Shown piece by piece: positions 1 through 7,812 of a stretch of 21,164 bases of DNA. This stretch comes from Dehalococcoidia bacterium (lineage in GTDB: Bacteria; Chloroflexota; Dehalococcoidia; GIF9; AB-539-J10), in contig JAGMBH010000003.1 in NCBI GenBank assembly GCA_023129815.1, positions 1 through 21,164 on the forward strand, given 5' to 3'. Below the pieces are notes generated by a model. The model was not told the origin of the DNA, did no database searches, and saw only the letters and a list, made by a program, of their open reading frames with translations. Numbering within the stretch: the first letter of the stretch is position 1; every line of letters starts with the position of its first letter. Position numbers and translations under genes: made by a program.

Positions 1-249
1 GCTCTCCTTACCGGCAGGAATCTGTAAGCCAGCTTTGCGGTAGGTTGGGCTTGTTGATGGGTGTGTTATCAATTGCCACGCTTTTAAACTAAATTCAAAA
101 CCTTCAGGAGCTTCCCCACGCCACTTTTTAATAGTCCCAAAAGAAGGAGGTTTGTAGAAAATCTGCTGTATCTCTACCAGCCTGAATTTCTGGAAATACT
201 TTTTCTTCCCCTTGGAAAAACCACAGCAACCCACTTTAATGCTCATCAT
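1..249 (-). CDS. DUF72 (YecE-like) family protein, partial
   Basis: About 83 N-terminal residues are visible; the gene continues past the left edge. The N-terminus (IKVGCCGFSKGKKKYFQKF), the YKPPSFGTIKKW segment and the EFSLKAW segment are typical of the TIM-barrel DUF72/YecE family, where an early K-x-G-x-x-G-[FW]-x-x strand is followed by E-x-NxxFY- or IQQIFYKPP-type motifs and an F-x-F-x-x-K strand. The biochemical function of this family is not firmly established. Two tandem ATG codons (249 and 246) can start it, and both lie inside the end of the upstream XRE regulator gene. The overlap is about 14 nt in another frame, so translation is probably coupled and the two genes form one operon read toward the left edge. 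Family assignment is by recognition of motifs only. Confidence 0.75.
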   Translation of the reverse strand, partial: MMSIKVGCCGFSKGKKKYFQKFRLVEIQQIFYKPPSFGTIKKWRGEAPEGFEFSLKAWQLITHPSTSPTYRKAGLQIPAGKES

Positions 250-469
250 GCTTTTCCTTAGCCTTATAGTCAAAGCCGCTACGCTCAGCAATAATGCTGA
301 GCAAGGTGGCTGAAGTTCCCCGAGGTTGGTACATCCCTATCTCCCATTCGCTAATCGTTTGTTGTCGCGTGCCTAATTCCTCAGCTAGCTTTGTTTGAGT
401 TAGTCCCAAATGCTGCCTCAATGCCCGAACGCGCTTTCTATCCCATTGCCTTCTTTTCCGCTGCCTCAT
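236..469 (-). CDS. XRE/Cro-type helix-turn-helix regulator
   Basis: This is a 77-residue protein. Residues 14-61 form a typical HTH_3 domain (VRALRQHLGLTQTKLAEELG, then the recognition helix TRQQTISEWEIG). It is basic at the N-terminus and has a short charged tail, so it is essentially a lone DNA-binding domain. The open frame extends to an ATG at 487. However, a near-consensus promoter has its -10 box at 484-479, inside those extra codons, so transcription should begin around 472 and the ATG at 469 is the better start. It overlaps the following DUF72 gene by about 14 nt. Such small regulators often repress their own operon, but that is inference here. Confidence 0.8.
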   Translation of the reverse strand: MRQRKRRQWDRKRVRALRQHLGLTQTKLAEELGTRQQTISEWEIGMYQPRGTSATLLSIIAERSGFDYKAKEKHDEH

Positions 470-478
470 TAAAATTAA

Positions 479-507
479 ATTATACACGGTTTAGTGTAGA
501 AAAACAA
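479..507 (-). promoter_or_regulatory. Sigma70-type promoter for the XRE-DUF72 operon
   Basis: On the minus strand, TTGTTT (507-502) and TATAAT (484-479) are separated by exactly 17 bp. The predicted transcript start near 472 lies only a few bases before the ATG at 469, so the mRNA would be leaderless or nearly so. Confidence 0.65.
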
Positions 508-541
508 GGGCCGATTCTGTAAAAATTTTGGGGAAAATTTG

Positions 542-569
542 TTGCACTTTAAATTTTTTGTGTTATAAT
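542..569 (+). promoter_or_regulatory. Sigma70-type promoter of groES-groEL
   Basis: TTGCAC (542-547) and a perfect TATAAT (564-569) are spaced by 16 bp. The CIRCE operator follows directly, where a repressor would block initiation or early elongation. Confidence 0.8.
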
Positions 570-571
570 AA

Positions 572-598
572 TTAGCAGTCTTAGCATTAGAGTGCTAA
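572..598 (+). promoter_or_regulatory. CIRCE operator (HrcA binding site)
   Basis: TTAGCAGTC-N9-GAGTGCTAA matches the CIRCE consensus TTAGCACTC-N9-GAGTGCTAA at 17 of 18 arm positions. The one mismatch (C to G) is in the left arm. Its place between the promoter and groES is the classical arrangement for HrcA repression of chaperonin operons. hrcA itself is not in the window. Confidence 0.92.
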
Positions 599-623
599 AA
601 TAGTTATTAAAAAGGGAGGTAGT

Positions 624-917
624 ATGGCAGCAAAGATTGAACCTTTGGGAGATAGAGTGGTAATCAAACCTCTTCCTAAAGAAGAAGTAAGCAAAGGGGG
701 GATTGTCTTGCCCGACACAGCTAAGGAGAAACCTCAAGAGGGTAAAATCATTGCTGTGGGTCCAGGCAAGCTATCCGAAGATGGCAAACGGATGGCCATG
801 GAGGTAAAAGTAGGGGATAAGGTGATCTATTCCAAATACGCTGGCACTGAATTTAAACTAGATGATGAGGAAGTGGTTATTATGCGTGAGAGCGATATTT
901 TAGCTAAGAAAAGTTAA
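624..917 (+). CDS. groS: Co-chaperonin GroES (Hsp10)
   Basis: The 97-residue protein has the usual length of the family. It opens with the conserved IEPLGDRVVIKP strand. The mobile loop (about residues 20-36, EVSKGGIVLPDTAKEK) carries the hydrophobic I-V-L tripeptide that docks on GroEL. The VGDKVIYSKYAGTEFKLDDEE segment forms the barrel end. GroES caps the GroEL ring as a heptamer in the cytoplasm during ATP-driven protein folding. A strong ribosome binding site, GGGAGGT, sits at 614-620. groEL follows after 26 nt, and both share the CIRCE-controlled promoter, so heat-shock regulation through HrcA is expected. Confidence 0.97.
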   Translation: MAAKIEPLGDRVVIKPLPKEEVSKGGIVLPDTAKEKPQEGKIIAVGPGKLSEDGKRMAMEVKVGDKVIYSKYAGTEFKLDDEEVVIMRESDILAKKS

Positions 918-943
918 TAAAAATATAGAAAGGAGGAAAACAA

Positions 944-2554
944 ATGGCAAAGCAATTACTTTTTGCTGAGGGAGCAAGAAAATCATTAAAAACGGGTATA
1001 GATACCTTAGCCCAGGCAATCAGGGTGACTCTGGGACCACGTGGGCGCCCGGTGGCATTGGACAAGAAATTTGGTGCTCCCACTGTCATAAATGATGGTG
1101 TATCCATTGCCAAGGAAATAGAGCTGCCCGATCCCTTTGAGAACATGGGGGCCCAATTAGTGAAGGAGGCAGCAACAAAAACTAATGACCAATGTGGTGA
1201 TGGCACAAGCACATCCGTTATCCTGGCTCAAAGTATTGTTAGCGAAGGCTTTAAGAATATCGCTGCTGGTGCTGACTCACAGGCTTTAAAGCGTGGCATT
1301 GAGAAAGGGGTGGAGGTTGTAGTTGATGAGCTGAAGAAAATGTCCATTCCTGTAGCTGGTAAAGAACAAGTAGCCCAAGTAGCTGCTCTATCAGCGGTTG
1401 ATCAGGAAATTGGGAATTTGGTTGCTGATGTGATGGAAAAGGTAGGCAAAGACGGCGTTATCACTGTTGAAGAGGGCAAAGGGCTGAAGTTTGAAACTGA
1501 GTATGTCGAGGGCATGAAATTCGATCGCGGCTACATCAGCCCTTATTTCATCACTAACCTCGAACAGATGAGGGTAGAGCTGGAAGACCCCTATATCCTT
1601 ATCACTGATAAGAAAATTTCCGCCCTGAACGATATTCTGCCCACCTTGGAAAAAATCGTCCAAACTTCCAAGAACATTGTGCTTATTGCCGAAGATGTGG
1701 AGGGTGAACCTTTAGCCACCTTAGTGGTCAATAAACTAAGGGGCACTTTATCCCCTCTGGCAGTAAAAGCGCCTGGCTTTGGTGATCGTAGGAAAGCGAT
1801 GCTTCAGGATATAGCTGTTCTCACCGGGGGCAAGGTCATATCTGAGGAGATCGGTAGGAAATTAGATTCAGTGACCATAGAGGACTTGGGGCGAGCCAGA
1901 AGAATAGTCGCAGATAAAGATAATACCACCATCGTTGAAGGGAAAGGCTCAAGTGAGGCTATTGAGGCTCGAATCAAACAAATCAGATCCGAGATCGAAA
2001 TCAGCACTTCTGACTATGATAAGGAAAAATTACAGGAGAGGTTAGCCAAATTGGCTGGCGGCGTGGCAGTAATTAAGGTAGGTGCTGGTACTGAAGTAGA
2101 GCTAAAAGAGAAAAAGCATCGTGTAGAGGATGCCTTATCGGCTACGAGAGCTGCTGTAGAAGAGGGCATCTTGCCCGGCGGCGGCGTTGCCCTGCTCAAC
2201 TCGATACCAGCCTTGGCTAAGCTTGATGTCAAGGGCGATGAAGCCACCGGTATCGCTATATTGAAAAGAGCTTTGGAAGAGCCTATCCGCTGTATTGCTA
2301 CCAATAGCGGCAGAGAGGCTTCAGTAATAGCGAATAGGGTAAAGGAAAGCAAGCCTGGCATAGGCTATGACGCACTTAAAGATGAAATAGATGTCGATAT
2401 GGTGAAAAGAGGCATTGTGGATCCCCTTAAAGTTACTAGATCTGCTTTGGAGAACGGTGCTAGCATTGCTAATATGATCTTGACCACTGAATCTTTAGTA
2501 ACTGATATCCCTGAGAAGGAAAAAGCAATGCCAGCTTACCCACCGGAATATTAA
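944..2554 (+). CDS. groL: Chaperonin GroEL (Hsp60)
   Basis: The 536-residue protein is colinear with bacterial GroEL. It shows the ATP-site segment VTLGPRGRPVALDKKFGAP, the GDGTSTS phosphate loop (GDGTTT in most GroELs), the apical-domain substrate region, and the VEDALSATRAAVEEGILPGGG segment carrying the catalytic aspartate. It folds proteins with GroES as a double heptameric ring. AGGAGG at 931-936 is a strong ribosome binding site with 7-nt spacing. One oddity is the C-terminus, which ends in KEKAMPAYPPEY and lacks the flexible Gly-Gly-Met repeats found in many GroELs. It is co-transcribed with groES and ends six bases before a shared terminator palindrome. Confidence 0.97.
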   Translation: MAKQLLFAEGARKSLKTGIDTLAQAIRVTLGPRGRPVALDKKFGAPTVINDGVSIAKEIELPDPFENMGAQLVKEAATKTNDQCGDGTSTSVILAQSIVSEGFKNIAAGADSQALKRGIEKGVEVVVDELKKMSIPVAGKEQVAQVAALSAVDQEIGNLVADVMEKVGKDGVITVEEGKGLKFETEYVEGMKFDRGYISPYFITNLEQMRVELEDPYILITDKKISALNDILPTLEKIVQTSKNIVLIAEDVEGEPLATLVVNKLRGTLSPLAVKAPGFGDRRKAMLQDIAVLTGGKVISEEIGRKLDSVTIEDLGRARRIVADKDNTTIVEGKGSSEAIEARIKQIRSEIEISTSDYDKEKLQERLAKLAGGVAVIKVGAGTEVELKEKKHRVEDALSATRAAVEEGILPGGGVALLNSIPALAKLDVKGDEATGIAILKRALEEPIRCIATNSGREASVIANRVKESKPGIGYDALKDEIDVDMVKRGIVDPLKVTRSALENGASIANMILTTESLVTDIPEKEKAMPAYPPEY

Positions 2555-2560
2555 AGGAAA

Positions 2561-2580
2561 GGGGGGCTAGCTAGCCCCCC
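2561..2580. terminator. Bidirectional intrinsic terminator between groEL and the M16 gene
   Basis: This is a perfect 20-bp palindrome (GGGGGGCTAG followed by CTAGCCCCCC) filling the gap between the convergent stop codons (2554 and 2583). The short flanking runs are pyrimidine-rich on each exit side (TTATAACTT rightward, TTTCCTTT leftward). The U-tracts are modest. Confidence 0.75.
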
Positions 2581-3930
2581 TTATAACTTAAGCAATTCCA
2601 TTAAAGGCTCTTCCTTCTCGACAGGACCCACTACGGCTAAGTTAAGTTTCTCACCAATTAGAAGCTCTTGGGCGACTTGCTCCAAATCATCGATGGTGAT
2701 AGCATCAATGATAGAAATGACCTCGTCTATATCAAGGATTTGCTGCCTTAATAACTCTTGGCTACCTAACCACAAAGCCACATTTTGACTATCCTCAAGC
2801 CGCAATTGTAGCCTTCCCTTCGACAGTTCCTTAGCCCTGGTAAGCTCGCTTGGTGTAATTCCTTGTCTCAGTTTGGATATTTCCTCCATAACGGCCGCAA
2901 TGGCAGTTTCTAGTTTCTTAGGATCAACACCAGCATAGATAGTAAACGATCCTGAATTTAAAAAATGCTCCACGTAACTGTGAATATCATAGGCTAGCCC
3001 CTTTTTCTCCCGAATCTCGGTAAATAGCCGACTGCTCATCCCGCCACCCAATACTGTGTTAAGTAAATCGAGGGTAAAACGCTGCCGGTGGAGGCGAGAA
3101 AACCCGTGAACAGCAAGGCAAAGGTGCGCCTGCTCCACATCCCTGGATTCAATACGCAGCCTGGGCTCCGTTTGCTTATCATTACCTACATAGCCAGTCG
3201 TTAGCTCGCCAGCAGACCATTTGCCAAACAGCGGCTCAATTTGAGCCACTGCACGCTCCTGTTGTATATCCCCGGCAACGCTAACTACAACATTACTGGG
3301 CACATACCTGCGAGCGATATAGTTTAATATCTGCCCTCTGGTTATGGAGGACACAGTCTCTTTAGTCCCAATAACTTCCCGCCCTAGAGGCTGCCCTGGC
3401 CATAACAGCTCGTCTATAAGCATATTTACTCTTTGCTGCGGGAGGTCCAAGTTCATGTTGATTTCCTCAATGATAACCTGGCGCTCCTTCTCCATATCTC
3501 TGGCATCAAAGCGAGAATTAAACAGCAAGTCGGATAACACATCCAGAGCAACAGGAAAGTAAGCGCTAGCTACCTTACACCAAAAAACAGTTGCCTCCTT
3601 ATCTGTGCCAGCATTAATTATGCCGCCAACACCTTCAATATCCCCGCTTATTTCCTTAGCCGTTGGTCGCCGCTGTGTTCCTTTAAAATATAGGTGCTCG
3701 GCAAAATGGGAGATACCAGCCTCCTCCCCATCTTCGTAGCATGAACCAGTGCCCACAAGCAGAGCAAGGCATACTGAGCGGCTATGAGGCATAGTGCTAG
3801 TGATGACCCTTAGCCCATTATCAAAGACAGCCTTGTCATACACTGTCAGGAATTCTACTTCGATTACCCCCTGCCGGTCAACCATCGTTCCTGGAGCAAC
3901 CAGTGAGAGATATTGCCTTCTCACCATCAT
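2581..3930 (-). CDS. M16-family zinc metallopeptidase (processing peptidase-like)
   Basis: The family core starts near residue 30 (VYDKAVFDNGLRVITSTMP). The inverted zinc motif HxxEH is H75-F-A-E78-H79. The third ligand, a glutamate, is E155 in KERQVIIEEINMNLD, exactly 76 residues after H79 as in M16 enzymes. The C-terminal half carries the usual GGGMSSRLFTEIREKKGLAY segment of the second, non-catalytic M16 domain. At about 420-449 residues it matches the bacterial single-chain form that acts as a dimer. The role is probably degradation of peptides or processing of small proteins. The first ATG (3930) lies inside a REP-like repeat and has no ribosome binding site. The ATG at 3885 (preceded by AGGA) or the GTG at 3843 is a more likely start. 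It converges with groEL. Confidence 0.93.
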   Translation of the reverse strand: MMVRRQYLSLVAPGTMVDRQGVIEVEFLTVYDKAVFDNGLRVITSTMPHSRSVCLALLVGTGSCYEDGEEAGISHFAEHLYFKGTQRRPTAKEISGDIEGVGGIINAGTDKEATVFWCKVASAYFPVALDVLSDLLFNSRFDARDMEKERQVIIEEINMNLDLPQQRVNMLIDELLWPGQPLGREVIGTKETVSSITRGQILNYIARRYVPSNVVVSVAGDIQQERAVAQIEPLFGKWSAGELTTGYVGNDKQTEPRLRIESRDVEQAHLCLAVHGFSRLHRQRFTLDLLNTVLGGGMSSRLFTEIREKKGLAYDIHSYVEHFLNSGSFTIYAGVDPKKLETAIAAVMEEISKLRQGITPSELTRAKELSKGRLQLRLEDSQNVALWLGSQELLRQQILDIDEVISIIDAITIDDLEQVAQELLIGEKLNLAVVGPVEKEEPLMELLKL

Positions 3931-3994
3931 TGCGAGGGGCGTTAGCCCCGAAGCAATCTCCTCTCCCTTGAAGGGAGAGGTTTAAGGTGAGGGT
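3927..3994. repeat. REP-like intergenic repeat, copy 1
   Basis: The element begins TCATTGCGAG, has a GGGGCGTTAGCCCC hairpin, then GAAGCAATCTC, then a second hairpin CTCTCCCTT-GAAGGGAGAG and GGTGAGGG. ATTGC and GCAAT form the outer arms. Related units occur near 6969-7148, 11239-11452 and 16396-16640. It overlaps the first possible start codon of the M16 gene. Confidence 0.75.
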
Positions 3995-4023
3995 GCCACA
4001 TTATATGAAACGAGCATAAGAGC

Positions 4024-4052
4024 TTGACGCTCACAGCTTGCCAGGTTAGACT
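4024..4052 (+). promoter_or_regulatory. Promoter of pyk
   Basis: TTGACG (4024-4029) and TAGACT (4047-4052) are spaced by exactly 17 bp, about 60 bp upstream of the pyk start codon. Confidence 0.55.
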
Positions 4053-4112
4053 CTACCCAACGAATTGGGATAGTCACCATCCAGACGTTAGGTAATGGAG
4101 GGCCGTAACTAG

Positions 4113-5549
4113 ATGATTTCAGACCCGAACTTATTTAGAAAAACCAAAATAGTCTGCACCATCGGGCCAGCAAGTGGATCAAAAGGGATGATAGAAAAGT
4201 TAGCTTTGGCTGGGATGAATGTAGCTCGCCTTAATTTTTCTCATGGTACCTATGAGCAGCATGCCGCGCATATAGAAGCCATTCGCCGGATTTCATCAAA
4301 GTTAAGCTTGCCATTGGCCATTCTGCAAGACCTGCCCGGACCAAAGATTAGAACAGGCGAGTTAAAAAAAGAGACAGTATGGTTGAAGGAAGGCGACGAT
4401 TTCACCCTCACCAACAAACAGGTTGTAGGTGATGAGCACATAGCATCGGTGAGCCTCGCCTCGCTACCTAACGACGTTAGCCCCGGTAACATTATATTCC
4501 TAAATGACGGCGCAATTAAGCTAGAAGTGGCAAGCACCACCGATAGCGAAATCAGGTGCAAGGTAGTCGTTGGCGGGATACTTGCTCCAAAGAGGGGCGT
4601 CAATATACCTGGCGTGAGGCTCAATGTGCCGTCCATTACTGATGAAGACTTAAGCCACTTGCTCTTTGGCCTCGAGCACGGAGTGGATTTCGTCGCTCTT
4701 TCGTTTGTCAGGGAAGCAGCCGATGTACGACAACTAAGGCAGTTTTTGCAAGCAAAAGGGGCAGATGTGCCGCTTATCGCCAAGATTGAGAAGCACGAGG
4801 CAGTGGGTAACATTGATGAAATCATCGCCGAGGCAGACGGTATAATGGTAGCTCGCGGTGATTTGGGAGTAGAGATACCCCTAAAAAGGGTGCCGCTAGT
4901 ACAGAAGGAGCTCATATCCAAGTGCAACCGTGTCGGCAAACCTGTCATTGTAGCCACCCAGATGCTGCAATCAATGATACATTCCCCATTCCCTACACGC
5001 GCCGAGGTTAGCGATGTTGCCAATGCTATTCTCGACGGCACGGACGCAATTATGCTCTCAGGGGAAACGGCTATCGGGAAATATCCAGAAGAGGCTACCC
5101 TGATGATGAGGCGAATTGCTATCGAGACTGAGATAGCCTTACCTTATCACCGCATCCTATCAGAAAAGAAGGAAACCCTTATACCTCAGACGGATGACGC
5201 TATAAGCTATGCTGCCTGCCATATAGCTGAGCAGCTTGGAGCAGTGGGCATCATAGCCTATACTACCTCAGGGAGCACCGCCCAGCGAGTAGCCAAGTAT
5301 CGCCCCAAAGCACCCATCCTGGCCATTGCTCCAAAGGATAGCGTCAGAAGAAAACTCGCACTCTATTGGGGAGTTTCCCCTTACCAAGTCCCCGAATATA
5401 CCAGTGTAGAGGAAATGTTTGAACAAGGAGCACAGCTAGCTATCAGGTTGGGTTTAGCCAAGAGAGGCGACCTTGTCGTTGTGACCGCTGGGGTTCCCCT
5501 TAGAGTGCCAGGAAGCACTAACATGCTCAAGGTCCAAAAGATTGATTAA
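4113..5549 (+). CDS. pyk: Pyruvate kinase
   Basis: The 478-residue enzyme converts phosphoenolpyruvate and ADP to pyruvate and ATP in the last step of glycolysis. The N-terminus KTKIVCTIGPAS and MNVARLNFSHG are the family hallmarks. The B domain follows DLPGPKIRTG. The catalytic and metal segment is LIAKIEKHEAV (K224, E226) with VARGDLGVEIP (D250). TQMLQSM and RAEVSDVANAILDGTDAIMLSGETA complete the barrel. The C-terminal domain ends PGSTNMLKVQKID, with no extra PEP-utiliser domain. GGAGG at 4097-4101 is an adequate ribosome binding site with long spacing. Its last 27 codons and stop have a diverged duplicate at 13413-13496, fused to a truncated restriction enzyme. Confidence 0.97.
   Translation: MISDPNLFRKTKIVCTIGPASGSKGMIEKLALAGMNVARLNFSHGTYEQHAAHIEAIRRISSKLSLPLAILQDLPGPKIRTGELKKETVWLKEGDDFTLTNKQVVGDEHIASVSLASLPNDVSPGNIIFLNDGAIKLEVASTTDSEIRCKVVVGGILAPKRGVNIPGVRLNVPSITDEDLSHLLFGLEHGVDFVALSFVREAADVRQLRQFLQAKGADVPLIAKIEKHEAVGNIDEIIAEADGIMVARGDLGVEIPLKRVPLVQKELISKCNRVGKPVIVATQMLQSMIHSPFPTRAEVSDVANAILDGTDAIMLSGETAIGKYPEEATLMMRRIAIETEIALPYHRILSEKKETLIPQTDDAISYAACHIAEQLGAVGIIAYTTSGSTAQRVAKYRPKAPILAIAPKDSVRRKLALYWGVSPYQVPEYTSVEEMFEQGAQLAIRLGLAKRGDLVVVTAGVPLRVPGSTNMLKVQKID
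5466..5549 (+). repeat. pyk 3' end, resident copy of an 84-bp direct repeat
   Basis: This 84-bp stretch (27 codons plus TAA) matches 13413-13496 at 73 of 84 positions by direct comparison. The two copies are in the same orientation and 7,947 bp apart. This copy is the true end of the intact pyruvate kinase gene. Confidence 0.9.
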
Positions 5550-5667
5550 GGTTCCGGATTCTGCTTTAGAAATTCACCTGAGTTTTCTTATCCTAGGTAT
5601 ATAGAAGTCCTTACCCACCCTGGGAATGTAGAACTCCACCCCCCTTCCTTTAGGAAGTAGCGCTCGT

Positions 5668-6954
5668 CTAAGCAGAGAGCGACCTCAGTTTGTTTACGAA
5701 GATACCAAGCAAATGCACTACCATTCCCATAACCGAGCGTCTGGGAACGATAGCATTGAAACGACATGCCTCGTGGCAGCACATACATTGTATGCACAGA
5801 CTCGGATTTATCCTTGCTGTCTTGCTTGCTACTGAGATAGCACCCGCCGGACAGATTTTCTCGCACTCGCGGCATCCTGTGCACTGCCTCCCTATTACTC
5901 GCGGCCTAATGGAAAGTTGACGCGTTACGAGTCTGGGCAAGAATCCAGGCGCCCTTCGTATGAACAGGTTAGTAGCGCTTGCCGGAGTCCTGAAATCAGG
6001 AACGGCAACCCTTTCCAGCCTCTCTCCAACCACCTTGATATTATCAAGATTCCCAACCCCAAGGCCTCTCTCATCGCAGTATCGGGTTGTGTAAATATCC
6101 ATGGGATTCAGACCAACCATCCTAGCCACCACTGCATCAAGAGCCACCGCATCCTGACTGGCCAGGACAACCCCGAGTCTCCTCAGTCCCCCAGATGCCG
6201 GGCCTTCTCCTTCCATGGCAACAATGCCATCCATTATCGTTAACTGTGGTCTGATGGCAGAGAAGATGTCTGTCAAAACCTGACTAAAATCCTCACTCTT
6301 GACATATTCACCGTGAAATCTTGTGCGAAGACCACTGGGAATCGTGCCATACATGTTCTTTACGCCACCCGTAAGAACGGTGAGAGAATGCGTCTTCAAT
6401 TTGGGAAGATTGATTATCACATCAGCATCCATGGCAATCCTAGACAGATATATCTTATCCAGGAAATGCCCGTTACACTCGACTTCTACAAATCCACCCT
6501 CTCTAAGATTGACCAACCTGACTCCCACTCTTGCGCACATCTGCCGAAAACCCGAGATGCTAAATCCGTCTGCGCCGTCAGACGCAATATCATCGCCTAC
6601 CGTAACATTGTCACTAAACGTTTTCAGCAATCTCAAAACAGCTTCGGCAAAAACCGGATGCGTAACGATTCCTTTTTCCGGAGGAGATGGTGGCGGAAGG
6701 TGATTTATTTTGACAAAAACCCTGCTCCCGGGCCTAATCACTCTCTCCAACCCACCTATCAGTTCAACGCCTTCCTTCACAGCCTCATAGATCTGGGCGT
6801 AGTCATAATCGTGAACTCTTACTATGGACACCGTCGCATTCCTCAGCTTGGCATCCTTCAAAGAGGTAGGCTCTCTCTCCTGCCTATCTACAAGCTTGTC
6901 CATCATTTCCCTGCCACAATAGCAGTATAGCCCATATTTTAAGCCTTTTCCCAC
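5668..6954 (-). CDS. DUF362 protein with C-terminal 2x[4Fe-4S] ferredoxin domain
   Basis: The product has 428 residues from a GTG start at 6954, or about 412 from tandem ATGs at 6906/6903, which are preceded by AGGGAA. Residues 40-320 form a DUF362 domain, with landmarks GSRVFVKINHL, NLPKLKTHSLTVLTGGVKNMYG and MDGIVAMEGEGP. The C-terminus has two CxxCxxCxxxC(P) motifs: C358, C361, C364, C368 and C387, C390, C393, C397. It should bind two cubane clusters and act as a cytoplasmic redox protein; the reaction is not known. No signal peptide is seen, although residues 409-421 are hydrophobic. It converges with pyk, with 118 bp between them. Such DUF362-ferredoxins are common in strict anaerobes. 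Confidence 0.9.
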   Translation of the reverse strand: MGKGLKYGLYCYCGREMMDKLVDRQEREPTSLKDAKLRNATVSIVRVHDYDYAQIYEAVKEGVELIGGLERVIRPGSRVFVKINHLPPPSPPEKGIVTHPVFAEAVLRLLKTFSDNVTVGDDIASDGADGFSISGFRQMCARVGVRLVNLREGGFVEVECNGHFLDKIYLSRIAMDADVIINLPKLKTHSLTVLTGGVKNMYGTIPSGLRTRFHGEYVKSEDFSQVLTDIFSAIRPQLTIMDGIVAMEGEGPASGGLRRLGVVLASQDAVALDAVVARMVGLNPMDIYTTRYCDERGLGVGNLDNIKVVGERLERVAVPDFRTPASATNLFIRRAPGFLPRLVTRQLSIRPRVIGRQCTGCRECEKICPAGAISVASKTARINPSLCIQCMCCHEACRFNAIVPRRSVMGMVVHLLGIFVNKLRSLSA

Positions 6955-6968
6955 CCACTCTCCACCTT

Positions 6969-7148
6969 GTCATTGCCAGCCATCTCCATTCTGTCATCGC
7001 GAGCGGAGCGCAGCAATCTCACTATTCCTCTCTCCCCTGCTCCCTTCTGTCACTGCAAGCCATTTCCATCACGTCATTGCAAGCGAAGCGTGGCAATCTC
7101 AGTACTTCTCTCTCTCCCAGAGGGAGAAAGCTACAGTAAGGGGATATA
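6969..7148. repeat. REP-like repeat cluster, copy 2 (fills most of the 6955-7285 gap)
   Basis: There are at least two full units with the pattern GTCAT(T/C)GC-(G/A)AGCG-(A/G)AGCG-..-GCAATCTC, at 6993-7020 and 7073-7100. Partial units starting GTCATTGCCAG and GTCACTGCAAG lie at 6969 and 7049. A CTCCCAGAGGGAG hairpin followed by AGTAAGGGG closes the cluster, as in copy 1. The rest of the gap (7149-7257) shows nothing but AT-rich sequence leading to a promoter. Confidence 0.75.
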
Positions 7149-7257
7149 TTATTCTCCCAGCGTCAAATACTGGACCTGCAACCTAGCCATTCCATACAGC
7201 ATTTTCTTTTTTTCAGTCGAAAACTTGTGACAACCTAGCTGTCATTGACATGTGCCA

Positions 7258-7266
7258 TGCTATAAT
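7258..7266 (+). promoter_or_regulatory. Extended -10 promoter for the nuclease gene set
   Basis: TGCTATAAT combines an extended TG element with a perfect TATAAT, 20 bp upstream of the ATG at 7286. No good -35 box lies 16-18 bp upstream, consistent with an extended -10 type. Confidence 0.55.
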
Positions 7267-7285
7267 CTAATGGAAAGAACAAGCT

Positions 7286-7789
7286 ATGGAGCAATGGCCT
7301 GATGCCTACCTTGATATAGAGACCACTGGCTTATCTCGTTTTTATGACTATATCACTGTAATCGGCATTTACCTCTGCAATAGCAGCCAGGATAAGCTCA
7401 TTCAATTGGTAGGTGAACAAGTGACCACCGATAACCTTCTCAAGACTCTTGAAGGCGTAAATACGATTTATGCCTATAACGGTAGCAGATTCGACCTGCC
7501 CTTCATTGATGCTTCTCTGGAGACAAACCTTGCCACTGAATTCCACCATCACGACCTGATGTACGACTGCTGGCGAAATTACCTATATGGCGGCTTCAAG
7601 GCGGTTGAGCAGCAATTAGGAATTCCCAGACAATTGAAAGGCATTGGTGGATTCGAGGCAGTGCTGCTATGGTGGCGATATCAGAACGATGGTGACCAGA
7701 ATGCTTTAGCTTTGCTTTTGCAATATAATAAGGAGGATGTGGTAAATTTGAAGGCTCTGCGGGAGAGGCTACAAATTCACCATACGTGA
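7286..7789 (+). CDS. RNase H-like 3'-5' exonuclease (YprB/DEDDy type)
   Basis: This is a 167-residue single-domain protein with the four acidic residues of the DEDD superfamily: D10 and E12 in LDIETTGL, D70 in YNGSRFDLPF, and D151 in YNKEDVVNL. Y147 sits four residues before D151, which makes it the DEDDy subclass. The HDLMYDCWRNYLYGGFKAVEQQLGI segment is typical of the YprB RNaseH-like family. It would remove nucleotides from the 3' end of DNA or RNA; the substrate is unknown. There is no helicase or extra domain. An extended -10 promoter precedes it. It is followed after 23 bp by a small helical gene and then two more nuclease genes. Confidence 0.82.
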   Translation: MEQWPDAYLDIETTGLSRFYDYITVIGIYLCNSSQDKLIQLVGEQVTTDNLLKTLEGVNTIYAYNGSRFDLPFIDASLETNLATEFHHHDLMYDCWRNYLYGGFKAVEQQLGIPRQLKGIGGFEAVLLWWRYQNDGDQNALALLLQYNKEDVVNLKALRERLQIHHT

Positions 7790-7812
7790 ACTGGGGTTGT
7801 TAGGGGTGTAAC

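Noticed and set aside
4250..5041. 263-residue ORF antisense to pyruvate kinase
   Set aside because: It has low-complexity Ser/Thr/Pro-rich composition with no family motif, and it lies wholly opposite a certain pyk gene.
5644..5657. CTTCCT-TT-AGGAAG hairpin as a DUF362/pyk terminator
   Set aside because: It has a two-base loop and no T-run on either side.
6313..6930. 205-residue ORF opposite the DUF362 gene
   Set aside because: It is a shadow of a gene with clear DUF362 and ferredoxin motifs, and there is no ribosome binding site or recognisable domain.
7245..7266. TTGACA/TATAAT pair as a standard promoter
   Set aside because: The spacer is only 10 bp. The TATAAT is better explained as an extended -10 element.
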